Shown one piece after another: positions 1 through 7,372 of a stretch of DNA of 12,454 bases. This DNA comes from Thalassiosira profunda (Eukaryota; Bacillariophyta; Thalassiosirophyceae; Thalassiosirales; Thalassiosiraceae). The stretch spans positions 1 through 12,454 of the forward strand of contig JALLAP010000492.1 of NCBI GenBank assembly GCA_036939355.1, read 5' to 3'. The notes beneath the pieces were generated by a model. The model was given only the letters and a program-made list of their open reading frames with translations. It was not told where the DNA came from and did no database searches. The stretch's first letter is position 1. The number at the start of each line of letters is the position of its first letter. The translations under genes were made by a program, and so were the position numbers.

Positions 1-833
1 ATCGGATTCACGTGCACCGATCGAGCACCACCCAGGCCAAGACGCACGCGGCGAGAACGGCATAGTCGAGGAGGAGAGATATGCTACCAGTTTTGTAATC
101 AATGTGTAGACATAAAAGTAAAAAGTCTGCCGAAACATCAGATGTGATCAATTCCGGTACAACGTGAGACGTGATGGTGCATGGGGTTTTGAGGCCATGG
201 TGGTATCTCAGCTTTGCCCTCGCAGCATCAGTTGCAAGCCTACAAAAGTGAATCTCCGGCCCTCTCCTTGAACCTTCGTTCCAAGCACAACTCTCGTGTG
301 CTCTTGGCGGAGATGAAAAGGAGCAAGGGGCTGGTCCGATTCCTCTAGAAAGTACGAAGGAATCAATACTTTTGTGAGGCTGGACGCGTGTCGAGTTGTC
401 AGAAGAGAGAAGATGAGGAAGATCTTGCATATTGTAATTGAGGTGCGATGGGCGGGCACTCGACAGAGAGCGGGCCGCCGAGCACGGAGAGGGCCTGTGT
501 GATGCGTTTGATCCTGTTGAGCACATCACGTGTTCGTGTCGGCGCTTGGAGCTGGAGGATGGGGTCGGCGAGTATGGCGAGGCGACGCGTCGTCGAAGAT
601 GGGGCGAATGCGTCGTCGCAGTTCGATGCCAGGCGGCGCTTGGACGATGAGACGCGGAGGGGCACGGGGGTGTGGCGAAAGCAGCGTCGACGCCGCTGGC
701 CCGACGGCGCGGGCCACGCTCACAAGATGTGCAATTCAAAAATCCGATTCAAATCATTCGAAAATTCCAGTCCAATTTTTGAATTTGGGGACGTGAGTAC
801 TCGCCATCCATCCCGCCGCCGCTACAACCAACG
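1..833. other. Left-edge region with no gene that can be assigned confidently
   Basis: No complete gene is supportable here. Three tracts look partly coding. Plus strand 2-109 reads 35 codons to a TAG with an acidic, charged composition, and could be the 3' end of a gene lying to the left. Minus strand from about 665 down to 399 has mostly C- or G-ending third positions and reads like a small helical protein (it contains ILADPILQLQ and VLNRIKRITQALS), but the frame has no ATG and meets a TGA at about 724-722. The opposite strand at 438-650 is also open and plausible, so strand choice is uncertain. About 110-430 is lower in GC and looks like UTR or spacer. About 724-786 is AT-rich and probably belongs to the kinesin promoter. 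A spliced minus-strand gene divergent from the kinesin is possible but not demonstrated. Confidence 0.4.
733..785. repeat. 11-bp perfect inverted repeat in the kinesin promoter region
   Basis: AATTCAAAAAT at 733-743 and its exact reverse complement ATTTTTGAATT at 775-785 are separated by 31 bp inside an AT-rich pocket, about 50-100 bp before the kinesin ATG. The surroundings are strongly GC-rich, so the pocket stands out. It could be a core promoter or a factor-binding site, perhaps shared with a divergent transcript. The function is inferred from position only. Confidence 0.5.
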
Positions 834-3086
834 ATGGCGTCCAGAGATGCAGAGGAGGAGGGAGGCATTCAGGTCTTCCTCCGCATTCGCCCATCCGACG
901 ATGCGGCAACCCGCTTCCAACGCGATGAAATCGACCTGAACCAAATCCTCGTCAAGATCCCGAAGAAGGCCGACGACGAGACCGTCAACAACAGCCGCAC
1001 CGGCTACAATTTCTCCTTTTCCGGCATCCTCGACGAGGCGGCGAGCCAGCGCGATGTGTTCCGCACCGTGGGAATCCCGGCCCTCAAGAATGCACTGGCG
1101 GGCTTCAATTCGACCATCTTTGCCTACGGGCAGACTGGGAGTGGCAAAACATTCACCATCACGGGCGGGCCGGAGAAGTACGAGCACCGGGGCATCATAC
1201 CGCGGGCGCTGGCGCACCTGTTCAAAGCGATGAAGGGCGAGGAGGAGCAGGGCACGACGTTCACTTGCTACGTGTCCTACCTCGAGATCTACAACCAGAC
1301 AGGGTACGATCTGCTGCACACCCCGTCCACAGCAGGCGACGACATTCCCAAAGTGACAATGCTGGAGGACGAATACGGCAACTTCCACTTCAAGAACCTC
1401 TCGATGCACGCGGTGTCGTCCGAGGAGGACGCATTGAACCTCCTGTTTCTGGGCGACACCAATCGCGCGATCGCGGCCACGGAGATGAACGAAAACTCGA
1501 CGCGGAGCCACTGCATCTTCACGGTGGTGCTGGAGAAGCGGAGCGCCGGGGCCGACACGGTCACGCGGAGCAAGTTGAACATTGTGGATTTGGCCGGTAG
1601 CGAGAGGGTGAGCCGGTCCAACTCGGCGGGCCAGACGTTGACGGAGGCCAAATACATCAACTCGTCCCTCTTCTTCCTCGAGATGGTGATTGTGGCTCTT
1701 CACGACAAGGAGAAGAAGCGGAAGGAGCACGTGCACGTGCCGTACCGCAACAGCATGATGACTTCGGTTCTCCGTGATTCGTTGGGCGGCAATTGCAAGA
1801 CGATCATGATTGCCACCATCTCTCCGGAGGCGCAGCACACGGACGAATCCATATCGACCTGTCACTTCGCGCAGCGGGTGGCCCTGGTGAAGAACTCGGC
1901 GTCGGTGAACGAGGAAGTCGAGCCGGAGCAGGTGATACTGCGTTTGAAGGCGGAGGTGCGTCGGCTGAGAGAGGAGGTCGAATTTCTGAGTGGCAAGAAC
2001 GACGACGACTCGAGCGGCGACGAAGGAGAAAATGAATCGGGCAACCAACTGCCGCAGCACAAGAGAAATGAGCTGGCCGAATCGATACAACAATACGTCA
2101 ACGATCGCGACGAATCATCATCCCTCGACTTTTGCGGTGGCATCACACTTCCCAAGCTACGGGCCGTGTGCTCGATCTTCAAGGAGATGCTTCGTCGCAA
2201 GCCGGAAGGAACGAGGACAATCGATGACGACAGAGGCAGTAGCGACGAGGAGTCGTCGGACGAAGGATCTGTGGCCCAGCGTGCGAAAAGCCGGGATTCG
2301 AGGCAATCCGGCCGGCCAGCAAACGTTGTTGGAGGTACCGCGCGGCAGAGCAACGAAAGCTCTACCGCGAATCTCGTTTGCGGCGTGCCAACGTGTACGG
2401 ACAAGCAAGTGCTTGACGAACCGAACGTCGCCTTTGCGTGGTTCAAGGACCAGTATCCTGGGCTCGCTGCGATGGAGAAGACCAAGATATCGCTGAAAAC
2501 AAAATACTCCGAGGCCAAAAGCGCCGGGAGGACGATCGAGGAGATTCGGTCGAGGATCAATCACCACAAGGAATCGATCGAAAGGCTGCGGAGGAATCAC
2601 GCAATCAGCATGGTCTCCGGCCACGAGGAGAAGGCGAGCGAGGAGGCAATGGCCGAGGAGAAGCGGCACTGCGACGCAATCGACAGAGAGAAGGCAGCCT
2701 ACAAGGAAACGCTGGATCGCCTGCGCGGACTCAAGGGCACAATCGAAACACAGAAAGAAGTGGTCGAGAAGGCACGGCTGAAGCTTCAATCTGACTTCGA
2801 CGAGTGGTACCAGCGTTGCGAAAGCCGGCGGGAGAGTTTGCGGGCCCAAAGCAATACTGCAGCCAAAACCCGGACTGGCAGTGTGAGCCAAAGCACCACA
2901 GCCATTTCTTCTTCGGGCGGAGATGGAAGTGCCAGTGCAGCGAAAGATATCGAACCGCCCGCCGGCGAGGCTTCAGACGATTTCCAATTGCCTCCGGGAG
3001 TGCAGCTGACGGGAAATGCCGAGGCCGATGCGGACATAATCGCGTTTTTTAGGGCGAAAGAGCTCCTTCTCTCGAGGAAAGGCTAA
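834..3086 (+). CDS. KIF6: Kinesin-9 family motor protein, KIF6-like
   Basis: A 750-residue ATP-driven microtubule motor, encoded in one exon. The N-terminal motor domain (about 10-355) has the P-loop GQTGSGKT at 99-106, switch I NSTRSH at 221-226, switch II DLAGSE at 252-257, and the microtubule-binding stretch HVPYRNSMMTSVLRDSLGGN at 301-320. The wording of several segments (YVSYLEIYN, NLLFLGDTNR, ISTCHFAQRVALVKN) matches the kinesin-9 family and KIF6 rather than kinesin-1 or kinesin-2. A short coiled coil follows at about 365-385, then acidic low-complexity stretches (389-404, 464-478). A second helical region at about 530-670 starts with AFAWFKDQYPG and resembles the KIF6/KIF9 tail. Kinesin-9 proteins act in motile cilia and flagella, so the organism or one life stage is probably flagellated. 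The ATG has A at -3 and G at +4, and the motor starts ten residues in. The gene ends with tandem stops TAA-TGA. Family is firm; KIF6 versus KIF9 subgroup is less so. Confidence 0.95.
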   Translation: MASRDAEEEGGIQVFLRIRPSDDAATRFQRDEIDLNQILVKIPKKADDETVNNSRTGYNFSFSGILDEAASQRDVFRTVGIPALKNALAGFNSTIFAYGQTGSGKTFTITGGPEKYEHRGIIPRALAHLFKAMKGEEEQGTTFTCYVSYLEIYNQTGYDLLHTPSTAGDDIPKVTMLEDEYGNFHFKNLSMHAVSSEEDALNLLFLGDTNRAIAATEMNENSTRSHCIFTVVLEKRSAGADTVTRSKLNIVDLAGSERVSRSNSAGQTLTEAKYINSSLFFLEMVIVALHDKEKKRKEHVHVPYRNSMMTSVLRDSLGGNCKTIMIATISPEAQHTDESISTCHFAQRVALVKNSASVNEEVEPEQVILRLKAEVRRLREEVEFLSGKNDDDSSGDEGENESGNQLPQHKRNELAESIQQYVNDRDESSSLDFCGGITLPKLRAVCSIFKEMLRRKPEGTRTIDDDRGSSDEESSDEGSVAQRAKSRDSRQSGRPANVVGGTARQSNESSTANLVCGVPTCTDKQVLDEPNVAFAWFKDQYPGLAAMEKTKISLKTKYSEAKSAGRTIEEIRSRINHHKESIERLRRNHAISMVSGHEEKASEEAMAEEKRHCDAIDREKAAYKETLDRLRGLKGTIETQKEVVEKARLKLQSDFDEWYQRCESRRESLRAQSNTAAKTRTGSVSQSTTAISSSGGDGSASAAKDIEPPAGEASDDFQLPPGVQLTGNAEADADIIAFFRAKELLLSRKG

Positions 3087-3152
3087 TGAAAGTAACCTTG
3101 TAGGTTTAGTTGTCTGTGTATGCGCTGTTTCAGCCGACGGAGTCAGCCGATA

Positions 3153-3158
3153 TTTATT
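3153..3158 (-). terminator. AATAAA polyadenylation signal of the 3162-4628 gene
   Basis: Plus-strand TTTATT reads AATAAA on the minus strand, starting four bases after the TGA stop codon of the minus-strand gene. If used, cleavage would fall within the 75-bp gap to the convergent kinesin gene or inside its coding end. The 3' UTR would then be extremely short and could overlap the kinesin transcript. Only the motif and its position are seen; usage is inferred. Confidence 0.45.
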
Positions 3159-3161
3159 GCA

Positions 3162-4628
3162 TCAATCATCAAAGATGCCAATGGACGCCAGCGTGTCCTT
3201 CACACACATGAAATCGAAGACGATACTCGTCAATTTCACTGGAGTATCGCTGGCGGGGAGCTCACTTTCTTCAACAGAGCTGTCAAAGTTGCCATAGACC
3301 TGGCACCCATTGTGGTAAACGAATCGAATGTCCAATGTCGAGCCATCGCCATCATCAGGAGGCCTAATCCCCGGGGCCACCAGCTCCATGACTGTCCCTG
3401 AAACCGTCGCACTGTAATGGAAGATGTCCCTTGCCTTCAGAGAGAATCTTTCCTTCCCGGAACAGTTGATGCACCAATATAGATTACCGCTCGAGTCCTC
3501 CCCCGCATGTCCTTCCCTCAGATCAACACTGAGAGTACCAGAGGAATGATGAAACTCGATGGTCCCGAGAATGTCGCGCAGCGCTCTGAGACCAACCCTC
3601 TCGCATTTCAGTGCCACGTTCTTGTCCAAAATGTCCCATTGAGCGTCGTTGCAACCAATAGTGTCGACGATGGCGCGGCGGGAAAGCTCATACTCTGTTT
3701 GATTCACCATGACTTCATCGCATGGTTGCAGATGTCCACGGCACACCCGCAGTAGATCCAAAACTTTCTTTGTATCAGGTGTGATGCACATGTGAAATGC
3801 ACGCGGAGTGAACATGGCATTCTCTTCTTGAAGCCCCGTGCCCGTCTGCAGGTATTCCATGATGGCCTCTGCATCAAGCTCGCCATCTTTGAATTGCGCC
3901 ACAACATCGTCGCTCAGGCCGGTGATCTTCCCTTGGATTGCCATGTCATCAGAAAGAGCAACCATACCCCTGACAGCCCCCTTCTTTGATGACACGGATA
4001 AAAAGTTGTTGGGTATAACCTGAAAAGACCCCACTTGCTGATCAGCACGAGAGACCACAATGCTGCTCAAATCCGCAAGAGGCAGGGACGCCGCATCCCT
4101 CAACGATGTCATTAATTGTTTCCCCGGTAACTGATCCGATGGAATCTCGTGGAAAGGTACGGCGGCGACACGGGCGCCGCCGTCCATTGATCGCCAACCC
4201 CCTTGATCGCCGTTTTCCGATCCTTCGTCCGGAACGACGACGCACTCTCCCAGATCAATCACGGCCACCATTCGAGGTTCAGGTGGATTGAGGGTGATGA
4301 TTTTCACCATTGAGAGGAGCATACGCGCCGCATACATTGCCTCGTTCTCCTCTCGAAGGCGGTCATTCTCGGCACTGATGTTGGACAACAGGTGGTCCTG
4401 GAGTATCGTAGAAATGGCCACCTCGGTCGCCAAAGGTTGGTTGTCTTCGAGGCTCGCAGCAACGGGCTGCAGCGATTGCTCGCCCCCGATCCCTGCTGTC
4501 ATTGCAGCAGCTTCCGACGGCGCCACGGCAGCTGTGGTCAGAACGCCCGTCGGCGCCGTCGACGATACAGCCTTGGGACTGCCCTCTCCTCCATCGAGGC
4601 GGGCGCAATCTGAAATGTTAGACATCAT
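3162..4628 (-). CDS. Unrecognised 488-residue protein with a short coiled coil
   Basis: An intact single-exon frame that I cannot assign to a family. Residues 1-65 are Ala/Ser/Thr-rich and probably disordered. Residues 70-110 form a charged amphipathic helix (ISAENDRLREENEAMYAARM) likely to be a short coiled coil or leucine-zipper-like dimerisation segment, without a visible basic DNA-binding region before it. Residues 115-260 mix beta-like segments with acidic turns (VAVIDLGECVVVPDEGS). Residues 280-360 look mainly helical. The last 120 residues look beta-rich, with a closely spaced pair of cysteines (C387, C390). There is no signal peptide or membrane segment. Two ATGs are adjacent (4628, 4625); the first is used here. 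The gene diverges from the J-domain/BRCT gene across 278 bp and converges on the kinesin with a 75-bp gap. The length and codon pattern support a real gene. Confidence 0.8.
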   Translation of the reverse strand: MMSNISDCARLDGGEGSPKAVSSTAPTGVLTTAAVAPSEAAAMTAGIGGEQSLQPVAASLEDNQPLATEVAISTILQDHLLSNISAENDRLREENEAMYAARMLLSMVKIITLNPPEPRMVAVIDLGECVVVPDEGSENGDQGGWRSMDGGARVAAVPFHEIPSDQLPGKQLMTSLRDAASLPLADLSSIVVSRADQQVGSFQVIPNNFLSVSSKKGAVRGMVALSDDMAIQGKITGLSDDVVAQFKDGELDAEAIMEYLQTGTGLQEENAMFTPRAFHMCITPDTKKVLDLLRVCRGHLQPCDEVMVNQTEYELSRRAIVDTIGCNDAQWDILDKNVALKCERVGLRALRDILGTIEFHHSSGTLSVDLREGHAGEDSSGNLYWCINCSGKERFSLKARDIFHYSATVSGTVMELVAPGIRPPDDGDGSTLDIRFVYHNGCQVYGNFDSSVEESELPASDTPVKLTSIVFDFMCVKDTLASIGIFDD

Positions 4629-4906
4629 GGCGTGGGGAGGGGGCGGGCGGGGGAGATTGGAGATAGACAGCGGAGGGACTCAAGCAAGAGAGGCGGTTAG
4701 TTTAGCGGGTGGATATTTTCGCTTAAGAGGGCGCCCCCTGCCTTGGCCCTCCCGCATCAGGAGGAGCTTTGTTCCTGAAAAGGCGGGGAAGACAACTTGC
4801 CCCCTAAATCCCTTCCTCTTCGTGCCGGTTCCCGGTTCCCGCCCGCGCGCCCTCTCCCTCACAAATCCAAGATCCGCCGCGTCGTTGGACATCCCCAGCT
4901 CCAGCC
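4629..4906. promoter_or_regulatory. Shared divergent promoter region
   Basis: This 278-bp spacer separates two start codons that point away from each other, so it must hold both promoters and both 5' UTRs. It contains purine-rich runs next to the minus-strand start (GGGAGGGGGCGGGCGGGGG around 4634-4652), a short AT-rich pocket around 4697-4725, and pyrimidine-rich GC-rich sequence before the plus-strand start. I see no convincing TATA box. Bidirectional activity is inferred from gene arrangement only. Confidence 0.55.
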
Positions 4907-7284
4907 ATGACAAAGGCCAAGCCTCGCCCCCTCCTCGCCGACCTCGGTATCACCGATGCCTCCCCCTTTCAGGACTGCGACGATATCGGGGAGGAGTTCA
5001 AGGTGCTGCGCAAGACCTATCTCAAGAAGGCGCTGGCGGACCACCCGGTGAGTTCCAGTTCCGACTCCGTCATTGGCGCTGTCGTGCACGTGTCTGCGCC
5101 GCGGGCCGTGGCGGCGTGTCTGGGCGCCTTTGTCGATAAAATCCGTGCAATTATTGGGTCTCTCCGCCCGGAGTGTTGCAATTAATTGCGCGGCGGGTGG
5201 GCGGCGCGGCCCGCGTGCCCGTACACATCATGTGTGCCATTCGCTAAATCATCGTTCAATATTATCCAGGACAAGGGCGGCAATCCCGTGGTGTTCCACG
5301 CTACACAGGCCGCGTGGGAGGTGCTGAGGGATCTGTATGACGAGAACAAAATCCTCGGGGGAAGTTTCACCTCCTACTTTGACGGTACCACCGCCGCGGA
5401 GGGAGAAGAGGAGGACGATGAGGAGCTGGACGAGCTCTACAAGAAGTACGCCAGCAACACGAACGTGCCATCCTCGGATTACTTCGAGGCCGCGGCCGAG
5501 GAAGAGGTGCCGGGATACAAGGTGGAGCTGGCCAAGAGTGGGCGGAGCGAGTGCCAGGTGAGTCCCCTTCGTCTGCGTTGCTGTTTAGACAAGCACCGAT
5601 GCAGCTGGACTTTTCTAATCTCTTGAAATAGAAGTGCAAGGGGAAGATCCCGAATGGGGACGTCCGGGTTGGCTCGCTGGACAAGGTGGCGGGGAGCTAC
5701 GGTCGCTGGCATCACTTGGACTGCTGGAGGGTGCCAGTCAAGGTCCAGTGCGTATCTTATTATTGATGCATGTGATGTATCTTTGCTTTGCTATGCACAA
5801 CTGATGCACTGCATTCCATCTACAGAAATGGGTTGACGGATCCGTCTAACGACGAGGTCTCTCTGCGGGATCTCATCTCGATGGAGGAGGTGCTCTTGAC
5901 GGGGGTGGCCGCATTGAGCGACGAAAACAAAAACCTCTTTGTGCAGCATTGCGTCAACAGCGAGCACTGGGCTCGGCGGGGGAGGAAGCGCAAGGAAAAG
6001 CCGCTGGAAATCATGGACGACGCCGGCAGCGCGAAGAAGGGGAAGACCCAGACGACGGTGGGCGGGGAGTCTGCCGGGGGTGGATCGGGCAACATCGTTC
6101 CTGGAAGTTTCGTTGTGCTGGTGCCCGGGGTGGACGGGGCTTTGAGCGACGAAGCCCTGAAGGGCAAGACGTTCGTGATCTCTGGCTGCTTTCCCGAGGC
6201 GGGGGGTGGAGAGGGAGACGCGATTGGTGTGGAGAATGTCAAAGCCATGATCGATTCGTTCGGAGGTCGCGTGGTGTCCAGATTCTCGAAGAAGACGAGT
6301 GAGTGCAGGGTGCGATATCTTGCGTTATCATTCGGTTACACTGACTCATATGCTGATGTGCACGTGGTGGATGGCAGACTATCTGCTCGTTGGGCGAGAT
6401 GCCGTCGCCAGCAAATTCAAGGATGCTGTGAAGCGAGAGGTGGACGTCATCAGCCTGCGCCGACTGCAGGGCCTCTTGCTGGGGCACTGCACGCTTGCCA
6501 AATTGGCCACGTACCCCGCCTTGACAGCTGATGCCTTCGTGGGCAATTTTTACCAAGCGCAAGCTGCTGGACCTCCTCCTCCAGGCGCTGCCAATGCACC
6601 CGTCAAGCCGGCCGCTGCCAAGAAGCCGGCCGCCAAAGCGAAGGCGCCGCCCAAATCAGAGGTTCCCTCGGATCAAAAGCCAGCTGCTGCCAAAGCGTCT
6701 CCTGCCGCCGCCGCCGCTGCCAAGGCAGCCTCGGCAAGCACTGCGATGGTTGCCGTTGCCGGATCGTCCAACGAAGCCACCAGTACTGCTGTCGTCAATC
6801 ACACCGGCAAGAAGGTCAAGTTCCAAATCCCTCGCCCTGGAGTCAACGGTGCCATTGCGGCCGACGCTCTGGAGGGCAAGCGTTTCGTCCTGACGGGGAC
6901 GTTTCCGGAGCTTGGCGGCGGAACTGGTCTCACTCTCGGCAAGGATCGCACCACTGCAATGATCGAAAGGTATGTCGACATGATGCGATTGTGACGTATG
7001 CATCGCCACGCGCTAGTCTCACTCCACTCAACTCGGACAACAGCTTCGGCGGTAGGGTGACCTCCGCCGTTTCCGGAAAGACCGACATGCTTCTGGTCGG
7101 CAAGGAGCCCGGAGCATCGAAGGTCGGCAAGGCGACCGCACGCGGCATCCCGCTGATCACTCTGGTCTCCCTCCAGAACCTCCTCTTAGGCACGGCGAGC
7201 CTGGAGGACATGGCGAGCGAGCCTCCTCCTAGGATCACCAACTTTTCGGCCGGATACCCTGGCCAGAAGCGCCTTGGATACTGA
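4907..7284 (+). CDS. J-domain / PARP-type zinc finger / tandem BRCT protein
   Basis: The inferred exons are 4907-5047, 5270-5557, 5632-5747, 5826-6298, 6378-6969 and 7044-7284, giving 616 residues. Introns of 222, 74, 78, 79 and 74 bp all start GT and end AG, and frames join exactly. Residues 10-75 resemble a J domain with an intact HPD at 46-48 (HPDKGGN), which would recruit Hsp70. Residues about 128-220 form a PARP-type zinc finger with ligands C142, C145, H171 and C174 and a WHHLDCW core; in PARP1 and DNA ligase III such fingers bind DNA breaks. Two BRCT domains follow (about 290-375 and 500-588), separated by an Ala/Lys/Pro-rich, histone-H1-like linker (400-470). A basic patch RRGRKRKEK (232-240) could be a nuclear signal. 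No ADP-ribosyl transferase or ligase domain is seen. It is probably a nuclear DNA-damage or chromatin adaptor. Domain calls are good; the joint function is inference. Confidence 0.88.
5178..5189. repeat. 12-bp perfect palindrome in the first intron of the J-domain gene
   Basis: GCAATTAATTGC lies near the middle of the 222-bp intron, which is about three times longer than the other introns of the same gene. A related half site, GTGCAATTATTG, lies about 30 bp upstream. It could be a binding site for a dimeric factor in an intronic control region, or chance. Only the palindrome itself is observed. Confidence 0.35.
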
Positions 7285-7372
7285 AGCCCCGACGGTCTTT
7301 TGTACTTGTCTAGTTCTGGAGCTTTTTGCACCCTGGGTCTGAGCCAACATAACTGAATAGATCACTTTCATT

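Noticed and set aside
8..739. 243-codon open frame on the minus strand at the left edge
   Set aside because: It starts at TTG, not ATG, its composition changes abruptly along its length, and it covers AT-rich spacer. Too weak to call as one gene.
1728..1742. Palindromic CACGTG-rich stretch in the kinesin gene
   Set aside because: It encodes the conserved HVHVPYR loop of the motor, so coding constraint explains it.
822..2093. 423-codon open frame on the minus strand over the kinesin
   Set aside because: It is wholly antisense to the conserved motor domain and reads Arg/Val/Leu/His-rich sequence without recognisable domains, as expected from a GC-rich coding strand read backwards.
4288..5139. 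283-codon plus-strand frame across the divergent promoter
   Set aside because: It overlaps the antisense of the 488-residue gene, the promoter and the first exon of the J-domain gene in another frame; no domain is recognisable.
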